A stretch of 64,000 nt of DNA from assembly GCA_016271365.2 (NCBI GenBank), contig CM057452.1, positions 1,241,331,001 to 1,241,395,000 on the forward strand, in the 5' to 3' direction. Of the stretch, positions 1-11,270 are shown piece by piece. The notes beneath the pieces were generated by a model, which was not told where the DNA came from, ran no database searches, and saw only the letters and a list, made by a program, of their open reading frames with translations. This DNA comes from Neoceratodus forsteri. Its lineage: Eukaryota > Chordata > Ceratodontiformes > Ceratodontidae. The position numbers and the translations under genes are program-made. Each line of letters opens with the position of its first letter. Position 1 is the stretch's first letter.

Positions 1-164
1 TGTGTTGTATGGGGAGTCGGACCTTTTTCCTTACTTGATGATGCAGATGAACTACAAACATGCTGAACTCCTGTTTGATCACTAGCTGAGGGGGGAGGGG
101 TGTTCTTCACATTCAACGTATTGGGTGTTGCACCCCCCTCTCTCCATTTGCTAGTTTAAATATT

Positions 165-1085
165 CTGCAAAGGCATCAAACTTCTGCCCCAATGCACTGA
201 CTCCCTCCTTAATCAGATGCAGCCCATCGAATTTAAAGAACTTTTGCTCCCCAAACTGTTGCCAGTTACCTACAAATCTGTGTTCTTTTTCCTGGCACCA
301 GCCTTTGAGCCACATGTTTAGCTCCCCTATTGCCCCTTCTGTGACCTTCAGTCCATCTGCCCCCCCCAGACTGGCAGAGTCACAGAGAAGGAGATGCGAG
401 ATGAAATGGATGATAGTTTGTCACCCAGCCTACTCAGGTGTTCATTGGTCTCCACAACTGACCAGCTGGCAAGATTGGTAGTTCCTATGTGTACCAGGAC
501 ATCTATGTTTCTCCTGCTTCTTGTACAATTTTAGTAATGTGGTCAGTGTCTCTCCATGCTGATGTACCTGGGAGACATCTGACCATTACCACTTGCTGAA
601 GACAGGTATCAACTCTCCAAATCATGGATTCCCCTATGATCAGAAGTGTTTTGGATTTTCTTTTTGCTTTTTTTGTTTTGGTTGCTGTTTTGGGTGAGTA
701 TTTTTGTGCTAGCTCCTGTGCTGCAGTGTCCTCTGCCCCTTTGTTTGATTTCAGAGATAGAGGCAGATACCTTTTTGTAGTTTTTATATGGTTTATGGAG
801 GTGATATGTTGGAGAGCACTGAGTGATGGGGCACCCAATTTGCCCCATCTAACCACCTGCCAACCTCCTGGACCAACTACCCTCTGCAGTCGAGGTATTT
901 CTGTTGGATATTGGGGAAATGGCAAGCAGTTCTTATAATATGTTTCCTCCTGAATATGTGTTTTGAGGTGTGAAATCTCTGCCCATGTTTCCTGGAGCTG
1001 AGTCCTTAGATCTCCAATGGCCCAACATGTAGGACAGTGTCCTAAATCCTGTATAACTGCCCTTTGAAAAGTGTCTCACAGTACC
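165..1085 (-). pseudogene. LINE ORF1 relic with SGNH-esterase domain
   Basis: Reading the minus strand from about 1085 down to 165 gives a broken ORF1 of a CR1/L2-group LINE. An N-terminal part contains a short CPTC motif and a Lys-rich stretch. Then come LLIIGESMI (the SGNH block I position, with Glu where Asp is expected), MVRCLPGTSAW, and after a frameshift near 505 VLVHIGTTNLA (the block with the conserved Asn). FKFDGLHLI near 235-210 supplies the Asp/His pair. In this LINE group ORF1 esterase domains are thought to aid RNP or membrane association. Several stops and the altered block I residue show it is dead. No RT of the same copy remains, because the window starts at its 3' side. Confidence 0.72.
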
Positions 1086-1718
1086 TGCAGTTAATAATAT
1101 CCATTCCAGATAAGTTCCTGGGTTTATAACCTGGTCAGAGTAATTGTCTTTTGTTTGTTTGTTTTTGTATAACTTGTTATAATAAGTTAAATATCTTGTG
1201 CTCCTGTAAATGAGGCTCTGTGTGTATACACCTCTGATCTTCCCCTTCCTGCTTTGCTACAGGAAATTTCATGACTGCTACCATATAAAGGGAGTGTACT
1301 GTGGGGTGGTTGGGGATGGTTGGGTGGCTTGGGCTCTTCCCCTGCCGAAAAAGAAGAACCACAGATGAAAGAATCAAGGAGGTAAGAGCAGAAACAAACA
1401 ACCAACAACAAATGTAGTAGCCCTGAAAGATTATCCTAATGATAGATAAAACTGTAAAACCTGTAAAGTACCACCTGTAATAATTTCACAGAAGATATAC
1501 CCTGTAAGAAACACTTTGCTACAGAGAAAAATAAAGCAGTAACAGAACATATACCTTGAAAAAGGCAATTTGAATCATAAGATTACAACAGTAATTTGTA
1601 AGCACAAACCTGTAGGCACACCCTGTAATAATGCAGCATAAAGTATACCAAGCAACAACAATTTGAATCACAGAAAAATAAAGCAATAAAATGTTAACAA
1701 CAAACAGTAACAACCCCT
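1086..1718. other. No recognised gene
   Basis: AT-rich sequence with repeated short motifs such as cctgtaa and acagtaa. It may include the 5' part of the LINE copy to the left and the 5' flank of the Crypton relic to the right. No coding signal was seen on either strand. Confidence 0.5.
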
Positions 1719-2744
1719 GTGAGTACAAAAGAAATAATAATTGCACACAGTAAATCTGTACAGCCAAAAGAAGCATTAATCCTTTTTTCTTGCTCTGATA
1801 AGGTTCCTTGCTCTGACCTTACAAGCAACCTAGAAGAAAAAGCTCAGGCAAACCCAGTCTTCTACCCAGCAAACCTAATCTTCTGCTCACAGCAATCAGA
1901 AACTCAAAAGCTGTGTTTCCAAACATAGCAATTGGACTTGTCAGAAAAATGTGGATGGATATCCAATTACATTTCACACGTATGGGGAAACAAAGGGGTC
2001 AGACAACTTACAATAAATTCCATTGAAATGAAAACTACAGAAGATGTCACAGAATCCCTAACAAAAATGTTTAATGAGCAAACAAAGAACCATAAAGAAA
2101 TCAAAGATCCCACCAGGCAATACACAAGGGGCTACATGTTTCAACAGACAAATGACCCCCTTTGCCCTTTGCTAAACTACAAATAATATTTGAAAAAGTT
2201 ACCCTCCAGCCCTCCAGCTTTATTTTTGCACCCAAAAACATTGGCTCAGAGTATTTTAGACACAATGGACACCTGGTACAGCAGCCAACCTATGGGGGTA
2301 AATTGCCTTGGGGGCATGCTCCCTAGAATCTGCAAAGAATCTGGTCTTCCCGAAACATTCACTAATCATTCCTTCCATGCCAGTGCTGTAACTTTGCTCA
2401 GTGACTCAGGAATGGAAGCAAGGCAAATAATGACAATAGCTGTGCACCAAAGTTAATCATCACTCAGAAGCTACTGGTGCCCCAGCCTCACTGAGTTTCA
2501 AAAGTGGGGGCAAATAATTGCTGGAAAGACATCAGTCAAAATGCAAAATCCAGATGCAGAACTTACAGCAAACCTGAAAGGCCAGAATAACTCTGCATGT
2601 CCCATGTACCCCCTCCCCCATTTTAACTTCCAAGTGGACTGCAAACAGTTGCACTGCTCAGAAATGTACCTGAACCAGAAAGTGACCCAACAACTGCACT
2701 TCAAAACTCCAGAAATACTGAAGCTGCACAGAAAAGTGAATTAA
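1719..2744 (+). pseudogene. Crypton-type tyrosine recombinase relic
   Basis: One plus-strand frame runs from 1719 to 2744, interrupted only by three in-frame stops (about 1926, 2184 and 2454). Recognisable blocks, in order, are NDPLCPLLNYK then YLKKLPSSPPALFLHPK, the MGVNCLGGMLP region, FTNHSFHASAVTLLS, SGMEARQIMTI and SLRSYWCPS. These match the DUF3504/KIAA1958-like tyrosine recombinases derived from Crypton DNA transposons. The HxxR catalytic motif is present as HSFH, so the second catalytic Arg is lost, and SYW holds the likely nucleophile Tyr. Cryptons move through a circular intermediate and lack terminal inverted repeats, which fits their absence here. The preserved frame suggests moderate age. 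A host KIAA1958-like exon is unlikely because of the stops. Confidence 0.72.
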
Positions 2745-3520
2745 ATCTTCATACTGAAAAGCAGCATTTCTGAGAAAAAAAAAACACTGATCAGCTCAGT
2801 GCACACCTCAGAGCTGCCAACATGGTGCCATACAGGCAACCTCATCCTCACAGGCAACCCTATGATGAGACCCACCCATTCATGACCTCCTTTGCAAGTC
2901 TAGTCAGTTATGGGATGGTAAACATTTTCAACAAATAAATTGCAAGTCAGTAAACTTTTACAAAGTACAAACAAACCTTTTCTAAGAAATCGCTTCCTTT
3001 TAAAAAAAATATCCAACCTAAAAAATAAGTAATTTGTTCTTCTCCCATGCAGCTTCTCCATAGTGCCCTCAACAGCTACCACATCACCATTGATGCTGAA
3101 AAAAATTAAGCAGAGACTTGAAAGGACACAACCAATTTACAATTCCTCTCCAACAAGCAACAAGAAATAATGAAAAAAAATCTTGAAAAGTTTTAAAAGC
3201 TACACATCACTACAACAGGTTGAAAACATTGCTTTCTTCCTTTTTCAGGTCTCAAAATACTTCCTAAAACATAGAAAACTGTTGTTTCATGAAAATTAAA
3301 AAAAAAACATTTTCACAAAAGTCTAACAAATGACAGAACAATACTTGTTATACATTCACAAACTAAATAGTTACTACTAATGTACTGCAATAGTGTGGAC
3401 TGTTGTTTATGTGTAGGAAAATTTCTACATAAAAAACCTTAAAAATGTTATATAAAAAAACACTTTTTAACACAAAATATAAAACAAACAAAAAATGGTA
3501 TAATCGCAATAAATCTCTCT
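2745..3520. other. AT-rich stretch, no gene
   Basis: Contains poly-A and poly-T tracts (around 2776, 3001, 3172, 3298 and 3455) and no coding pattern. It may be the 3' flank of the Crypton relic. Confidence 0.5.
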
Positions 3521-3634
3521 AGGGTGTGGGTTATTATGGGATTTACCATGGCTGATGAGGATTTGATCACTTGGTCTGCAGCCTTGTGGCCAAACCACAC
3601 CATCTGTGGTAAATCCCATCATAACCCACACCCT
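3521..3634. mobile_element. 114-bp hairpin MITE
   Basis: The element begins AGGGTGTGGGTTATTATGGG and ends with its near-perfect inverse (CATAACCCACACCCT). The arms are about 28 bp with only a couple of mismatches, around a short GC-richer centre. No clear target duplication was seen (flanks ctctct and ctcgtg). A second hairpin with the same GGTGTGGGTTA terminus lies at 63490-63610, so this is probably a dispersed non-autonomous DNA transposon family. Confidence 0.75.
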
Positions 3635-3647
3635 CTCGTGTTTTATT

Positions 3648-4520
3648 GTTTAAACATACTACTAATGAAATGCAAAGAAAACAGTTGCCATGCTATTTGG
3701 CTCAGCACCTAGGATCAAAGTCAACGCATCCACTCTGTCAATTCCAGGCCCAGATGGTACACTGCTTGAAGTGATAGACAACTTCAAGTACCGGGGTATA
3801 ACACTTGACCCCTCAGTGGAGTTTACTCAGCACATAGCTAGCACATGCAAAGCTGTGAATTCAGAGCTGGGGTTGGCCTCTAAAATTGGATTCTCTAAAA
3901 ATGCAGCAGCTAAACTTGCAATTGTACATGGGGTTCCTCGGCCTAGCCTAACATATGATATAATGACATACCATGATGCCTTCAAAGGGGTATTACAAAA
4001 AAGGGACACTTGCTGTAATAACATCTGCCGATTTGCCCTTTCAGTTCCCAGATGCACCCACCACTGTATACTTTACTCAAGTCTGGGCTGCCTCTCTCCA
4101 ACCTCCTACTACTGTATATATACACCACTAGATATACAATAGACAGCATCATCAGAACTGATTCACCAGAGGCCTGGCCAACATGTTAAACAAGGCACCA
4201 TAGACCTACCAGCTGAGGTCAGTAGAAAAGTCCCTCCCTGGAATACCTAAAAGTGCCACAAAATTGGGAGAACAAGCTTTCTCTGCATCTGCCCCCAAGC
4301 TTTGGAACTCCCTACCATTATCTGTCAGGCAATCCAGGTCACACCAGACATTTAAAAAGGAGCTCCATGCCCACCTCCTAGGCTCGGACAGGTGCACATG
4401 TGATCTAACCCCTGGGGCACACGCTAGCCTCTCCCTACTTAAATTTCAAGCACTTTCTCTATGCACATCTGGCATGTTCTTTTTGGATGGTGGTAAAATC
4501 TCCCTGGTTTGATGCATTGT
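3648..4520 (+). pseudogene. L2-like LINE, 3' end of RT ORF
   Basis: A plus-strand fragment starts in the region after the RT palm (MLFGSAPRIKVN; then the thumb-like FKYRGITLDPSVEF and HIASTCKAVNSE). It continues to 4142, shifts frame, and ends with the C-terminal signature of the L2/CR1 group (GEQAFSASAPKLWNSLPLSV ... FKKELHAHLL, 4264-4385). The catalytic part of RT is absent, so this is a typical 5'-truncated LINE insertion. The hairpin MITE lies immediately upstream. Confidence 0.75.
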
Positions 4521-6339
4521 TAGTGAGGTTTTGCACTGCTGAAACAACAGATGTAATTTACTGATGCATGCAATGATTTGTTTTTTACATAAGCTGTTTT
4601 CCTCTAACTGTAATTGCTCCATTGCCATCCCCCTGCACCTCTGAAATGTATTTTTTAGTATTCAAGTTTCACCAATCTATTGCTCAATTTCATGTAATGT
4701 AGCATAATGTACTGACTCCCCGAAAAGCTTTCTCCTTTGCATGTAACTCTCTTGGATCGTGACTGAAAATAGGCAAATCTTTGTCTAGCGTACTTATCCC
4801 ATAAACAAAAACTAAATAAATAAATACATACACACACACATACATACATACATAAATACATAAATAATAAATACAAAATTAGTCAATGTATTTTGCAATA
4901 GGTCCCCTAATTGATTTTTTCTTTTTGTTTGTGTAATGAGATCATCTTTTATATTTTCTATCAGATATTTCTATAGCAGGACATTATCGTTCAGTCACAC
5001 ACACCTCTCCTAGTTGAAATGCAGTACAGGCACAAGCAGCTTCAGTGTGGGACTGATCTCTCTCACCCAGCAAATGTTTACCTGGGTAAATATTTGTGTG
5101 TTCCAGGGGAAGAAGGAAGAGGAGGCTAGTGAGTGTATTCAGAGGGGGTAAAGTACTGAACTCGAGGTATGTGGTTTTGCCAGGGAAAGGGGAGTGGGGA
5201 GGCAGCCTGATTAAGCAAAGGTGGGGAAAGAATTTGTTATTACAGGAGATGGAGTCTTGAGGGGGAGAGAAACTTGGGGTTAGGGGATGCTTTTGGTGCT
5301 GCTTAATTACAGGGTTGGTATGTGGGGGCCTGATCAGGGTGGGGGAGTTTTTGTTTTTGCAACAGATGCCAAATTGGATCAGATTTACAAACCTGTATTC
5401 GACTTGGTATCTTAACTTTTAGGCGTTGCAGCTATTAGCGATTTTATAGAAATTCCTAAATCCATTTCCATAAGGGATGCATGCTTGATCACAGTATAGT
5501 GACTCCTAAAGTTACTTTCCAAAGTAACATTCAAACCACCACTAATCAACTAAATTTACTTTTCACGAGGAAAAAGATTGTGTATCAAACAAAATTATCC
5601 ATAGTGAGAAAAAGTATAGTAAACGAAAAAAGAAAACTACATTCTCAAATAATACCCATGCACTGTGTATTTTAATAAAATGTAAGCATGCTGTAGGTGC
5701 AATCTGATAGTCACAACATAACAAAAGACATAAATCATTTTGATAAATTGCAGACAAGCTACTGTTTATTTTATGAACCTGCAGCTCTCTTTACTTGCTC
5801 CATACAAGCTTTTTGAACTCTTATCAGTTTACTTAATTAAAATACTCATTATTATGGTAAAGTAATTAAGTTAATTAGTAGTGGTTCAGAAGTTGTTTAG
5901 GATAGAAAATACGTCACACTTTCAGGGTCACTATTCTGTGATGAAGTCCTTCTCTGAGCACCCTTAGTTACAATACCGATGATGTATAAGGAGAAATAGA
6001 TCTGACTATGCCAACTTCTAGGCAGAATGCTGTTCCATACAATACATCTAATACTGTCAGGTAGAAAATCTTCTAATTTGCAAAACAGAAAAGAAAAAAA
6101 AAATACTTTTGATTTGAGAAGTGAAAGCTGATTACTTTTGAAAATTACAATTAATTAAAGGCAGTATACAAGCTCTTTAATTCATCCTTAGAAACACATG
6201 TAAAACAATGAAGTTATGGGTTACCATTTGATATCCATGTGCATCCTTGGACAGTGCATAGCTAGGCAGAGGGATGTATGGTTTTGCATATTGTATGTTG
6301 CTGGAAGTATAGTGAATGGATGCATGCAGTATATGCATA
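4521..6339. other. No gene seen
   Basis: Apart from the microsatellite this stretch holds a purine-rich segment (about 5060-5330) and AT-rich unique sequence with poly-A tracts. No ORF with recognisable similarity was found. Confidence 0.5.
4812..4873. repeat. Microsatellite (TAAA, CACA and CATA tracts)
   Basis: Compound simple repeat of aaat, acac and cata units. Confidence 0.85.
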
Positions 6340-7880
6340 GGCCCGGATATTCAAAGGGGTTGTGCCTGGCACAACGGAGTTGCACCGGCGTAACCCCGCA
6401 TTGCACCCTGGGGGGATATTGAGAAGGTTGCTTGGCCCAGCACAACTCCCGATACACCAGGGTGCAATGATAATGTATGCAGCGCAGATGCAGGGGGCTT
6501 GCCCATGCATATGCAGCACATCCTGATAGCCAGCCCAGGATGTGCGGTGCATATGCCGGCGCACTCCTGCATTGCACCGCATGGGGGGGCTCAAAGTTGA
6601 GCCTGTGCGGAGTATGAGCAAATCCCTGCCACCCACAGGTGGGCTGCTGTATTGTGGGGTGCAACACAGCAGCCCAGCCATTGGTGGCCACCTGCCCACC
6701 AACAACACTGTCCGCAAGCACTCACAACCTTGGTGGTCTAGTGGAACCCCCCACCCATAGCCGCGATCACGCAGTATATGCTTCAAAAGATAGCCCTGGT
6801 AGTCTAGTGGCTCCCAAGTCCCTGATGCCCCAATAAATAATGATATGACCTCCCTGGTGGGCTAGTGGAATCCCCCACCCATTGCGGCATGCAGTAAACT
6901 CCCTTATTGAAATGCTCTGGTGATCCAGTGGCATCCCCCCCACCCACCTACACAGAACCCCTTGTCCACCCCACTCCCCCCCCATCATTGGCAGGTGGCC
7001 GCATCCCATCCACACACCGCCTGGCTCCCCACCGAATGACATTCACAGATATGGGACTTCCTAGTACAGTATGCCATGCAAGCCCATTGGTGCACACTGG
7101 GGACCAATGGGCTTACAGCCCATACTGTACCTGTCATTCAGCAGGTGGCTTGGTGGTGTGCGGGTGGGATGCAGTCACCCACAGATGATGGAGGGAGAGT
7201 GGAGTGAAGGGTTCTGTGTGGTGGGTGGGGTGGGGGTAACACTGGATCACAGGGCAGGCTCAATACAGGAGTTTACCATGATCATGACAATTGGTGGGGG
7301 GTTCCACTAGATCACCAGGAAGTCATATCATGTCATGTATCGGGGAATCAGGGACTCAGGAAATGGGAGGGGTACCACTAGACCACTAGGGCTGAATCAT
7401 ATTTCATACTTCAGGGCATCAGGGACTGGGGGGCACTAGACTACCAGGGCTAATCTTAGCAACATATTCCGTGAGATTGCAGCTACAGGGTAGGGAATTC
7501 TCCGGAATCCCCACGGCACACGTTATGCTGTGCAGGGCACCAGGTGCAAGTTGCCAGCCTGCCCTGCACAAGGCATACAAATGGGGCCATAATGACATGA
7601 AAATGGCCCCATTTGCACCTTTCATATCTTATGGCCTCATTTGCATGCTCCCTGCTGAATATCGTGGGTGATGCACTTAGCGCAGCTGCACTTGCACTGG
7701 CTCATCCCCGTGCACCCTATCAGTGGCTTGCACTAGTGCAGTGTCACTGCACCATATGCTGTTTGTGTGCTGCCATGGCGCAGCACCATTGAATATCACC
7801 TGGACCTGGCCCCGGCTCATCACAGTTGTGTTGTGCCCAGGCTTGCGCCACTGCCTAGCGCAGTCTCAATATCCCGGCCA
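6340..7880. mobile_element. 1.5-kb foldback (palindromic) element
   Basis: The two halves are inverted copies of each other. The left end GGCCCGGATATTCAAA matches the inverse of the right end TCAATATCCCGGCC. Inside, the left-arm CACAGAACCCCTTGTCC region (about 6950) matches the inverse of the right-arm region near 7215. The left-arm GCATCCCATCCACACACCGC (about 7003) matches the inverse of about 7155-7175. The symmetry axis is near 7095-7105, where acagtatg and catactgt pair around cccattgg/ccaatggg. Within each arm a motif of the type 'tggt(g/c)tagtgg...cccccaccc' repeats roughly every 70-80 bp. No transposase is present. The long reading frames here are by-products of the symmetry. Confidence 0.8.
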
Positions 7881-8936
7881 TAAGGTACAGTTCAAGACCT
7901 TGTTCTGCTCCAGCACAGGTATAGTTGCTGAGTGCCTTTATTTATTTTCTGAGGCTATCCCTTGAACTCTAACACTAAAGGCATTACACTGTTAAAACCT
8001 CAGTAACTCAGCTTTTCCCCTTCTTCAACTGAACTGGGAAATTGCAAATCACATGTATACTGTATGGTTGTTGCTGAAATGTGCGTGACTGGGGTCCTCT
8101 AGCCAGTCCCACTACACTACATTCATTTAGGAATGACATACTGTATGGACAGCTGCTGACAGCCCAGTGAGCAAGCATTGTGTTGATTTATGTTTTGAAC
8201 ACACCATCAATGTTTTCCAACCTGTTTGTCCTAGGAAAACTAGAGCATCAGCTCGTTTAGCTTGAGCTTCGGTTCAGTGTGCTAGTAGCTCAGCTCAAAA
8301 CACCTATTAAGAGAAATAAGCCTGTCAGCAACACAGTGTGTCACCAATTAAATCTGCTGTATTTTATATATATGCTGAATAATGCAACCCTTCTCAGGGC
8401 CTGTGTTTTGGCTGGTACTATGATAGAATACATGCACACTTATTAGCGGCTGCAAAGATGGCTCAGTATATTGTAATTCCCTTTTTTTATGATAATAGAA
8501 CAAGGGAAAAGAGAAACAGAAAAGTCATGCAGTTCCTGGCCCTTTCACACTACGAGTCATTTTGCTAAGGTCTTAATATCCTTTTCTACTTTTTTGTAAT
8601 CAGTCTGTATTGCAGAAGGAAAGCAATGCAGCTAAACTGAAATAGTCTGTTGTAAACTGTGTCTGTAATTTATATTACACGTAATTAACTTGGTTGTTGC
8701 AGCAGAGAAGAAAATATATTTGAATCAGAGTTCAGTTCAAATGTTTTGTGTACTATATATTCAGAGTGTTTAGAATTGGTGCAAAACACTATCCAATTAA
8801 GTTTTAACATAATATCTAAAAGAGAAAAGTATAAAAGTAGTATGCCTTTTATTCCAAATAGTTGCAGCCCATTTACTGTACTCTTACAAGTAGGTAGAAG
8901 TGGATTTACATTCTGAGAAGTGCTTGTGTGAGCATT
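7881..8936. other. No gene seen
   Basis: Mixed unique sequence between the two foldback-related elements. I see no coding or repeat structure I can name. Confidence 0.45.
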
Positions 8937-10590
8937 TAGGGCCCCATATTCAAAAGGGGCAGGCTGTATCGTACAAGTGCTTGTGCCACACAACTCAACT
9001 GCGCCGGCACAAAATAATGGTATATTCAGAAGTTGTGCTGTAAGATGTGATCATGCATGTGTAGCTGAATATCCCAAACATGTGCGATCATGCAGTGGGA
9101 GGTGCGCAGCAGGTGCCCAGACCCCTGTGCAGAACATACAGAAATTAGTGATGCAAAGCCACTTGTGCGGCATGGAGATCTGTACTATTTAGCCAGGATA
9201 TGCAAATTGCTTCATTGTACAGTCAGCACCCAAACAGCACATCTGCATCTCATTACTGGAATGTATTCATGCCATCTGCATACCAGTGGCATGCGCAGTT
9301 CCAGCATTACAGGGCAGCACCACCACTCCACAAAGGTGATCAGGATGTACTGCAACCTAGCAGGCAGGTGTGAATGCATGGTTGTTTGTGGCTGGACTGT
9401 ACTGGCCTGACTACAGTGCTACATACCCCACAACCCCTTTGCAGTCAAATGTGTGCCAAGGTGTGTGACAGCTGGACAGAATGTGTGACACGGCAGCAAA
9501 CATGATAGTGCAAGCTTGGAAGACTGTGGAAATGAGTGCACCAGTGTTACTATAGTGTCCTGATACCTAGCATCTCATAGTATCATACAGTTCTGCATAA
9601 GAGTCCTAGTGTTTGTTGTGTATTGTCATCTATTTTATGTGGGTCAAAGGGTGTCTGGGTGATAACATGAGTTCTGTACCTCATACTGTGTGACAGCTGA
9701 GAGGTCTGCAGTGCTGCTACCCATGGCCAAGTCCACGCCTTAGGTGGCCACACTCACAACACTAAAACGGTCCAGTGTCCTTGGGGAATGCCCCAGCCAC
9801 CTACAGGCCACATGATGTGACACCCTTCCCCTGCACTGCTCACAGTTGTGCACTGACCATCACCAATACACCATAGTGACCTGAATCCAGAGACCCTGTG
9901 GCATTGTTACACTGTAAGGATGGCATCTGTGACATGTATGTGGTTCCTGGTGGCGCTGGTCTGGCACAGGCATACTGTATGCACCTATGGTGTTCCATAG
10001 TGGGTGTGTGCCACTGCCCTGTCCCTAACCTAGGCCATGCTGCCACTATTACAGCCTTCCATCCTGCTCACCATTGTACCAGATGCCACCATGGGTGCAT
10101 GCCTCCACTGTTCGCACTCTTATGGCCACATTGGTGCAGGCCATGGCATCTGGTACATCTGCTGCATTGTAGCTACCTGCTAGGCTGGTGTGCTAAAAGG
10201 CACCAGACTAGCATGTGGCTGCCAGGTCTTGTGACCCGGGTGTAGTGAGGGGGGTGGGTGACTGGGTGGTGCCACTGGTGTTCCCTAGTGGCAGCCAGCA
10301 GAAGACCTGTGAGCTGGCACAGCACAGCTGTGGCTTTGTGTACTACCATCCTTGCATGACTGCTGTGCGTGAGTGCCTGGAGCGCATCCTGGTGCACCTC
10401 CGAGGGCTGTCTCAGGGTCGCCTGCCTGCAGTTCTGCTGCCTGCCTGTGGGAGGCTGGTCGATATAGGCCATCCCCTTACATATCTAACTTTGTGTGGCA
10501 CAGTTTTGTGATGTGAGATACATGAGAAGCACATTTTGGCTGAATATACATGTGCATGGCATATTCAGGTGCCCGCCCCCTTTTTTGCAC
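8937..10590. mobile_element. PIF/Harbinger-like relic related to the foldback
   Basis: The left end reads TTA then GGGCCCCATATTCAAAAGGG, resembling PIF/Harbinger termini with a TWA target. A following gcgccggcac block is shared with the left arm of the foldback at 6340. The right side near 10570-10585 (gtgcccgccccctttt) resembles the inverse of the left subterminal gccccttttgaat sequence, after which the end is lost. The interior (about 9090-10500) is GC-richer than its surroundings. It has open frames on both strands (for example 10173-10472 minus and 10215-10511 plus) with no family I recognise. The superfamily assignment rests only on the terminus. Confidence 0.4.
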
Positions 10591-10664
10591 TGCATACATT
10601 ATTTCTGCAAAATGGCACATTCAGAAATGTATTTATTTTATTTATTTATTTGATACATCGGAAT

Positions 10665-10690
10665 ACACCTTTGAGTCAAAGACTCTTTTG
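10665..10690 (-). other. LINE 3'-UTR hairpin (copy 1)
   Basis: GAGTC-aaa-GACTC close to the (AAAT)n tail. The equivalent position in copy 2 reads GAGCC-aga-GGCTC, so the fourth pair of the stem changes from T-A to C-G with pairing kept. Confidence 0.6.
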
Positions 10691-11270
10691 CAAATGCTCC
10701 TCTTCACAAACACAAAAGGTGGCAGACATTTTCACAATTTTACAAATACAATAGGTGGCAGGCAATTACACAATTATACAAAGTTATAAAAGCAGGCCTA
10801 GGGGGCCCTAGTTATATGGACAAGACAAAATTGACAGAATGTCACCAGGTGGTATAACCCAGAATCAATAGCCGATGTAGCAGATAACAACTGAATGCTA
10901 AACAGACTAGGGAGTCAAGGATTGGTACACTGTTATGGGAAACCAAAGGCCAATGCAGCATCCAAAGTATCAAAGATCAGTAGCAGTCACAGGCTGATTG
11001 TTCAAGGAGATAATTCTTGAGGGAAGATTTAAAAATGGCCAAGGCTGGATAGTAGGGAGATGATCAGTGGGAGGTCACTGAGCCACATGGGTGCCCGGTA
11101 TAAAAAGACCCTTTGACATAGCGAGGTTCTGCAGCATGGAACACTGTGGGAGGACCTAGAGGCACTTCTGGAGACTCAGGCTGGAGGATGGGGCTATTGG
11201 GACAAGGCAGTCAAGGCCAGGAGGGACAATTCTGAGGGACATTTTCTTTGCAAGGATGCATATATAGTAT

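Noticed and set aside
1719..2744. Host KIAA1958-like gene exon
   Set aside because: Three in-frame stops and a lost catalytic residue, with no splice-site context that I could support.
6221..6786. Overlapping minus-strand frames of 166 and 174 codons
   Set aside because: They lie in the arm of the foldback element, overlap in two frames with no conserved motif, and follow its GC-rich composition.
10173..10511. Opposed frames of about 99 codons on both strands
   Set aside because: Considered as a PIF/Harbinger accessory protein, but neither frame shows a Myb/SANT or nuclease motif.
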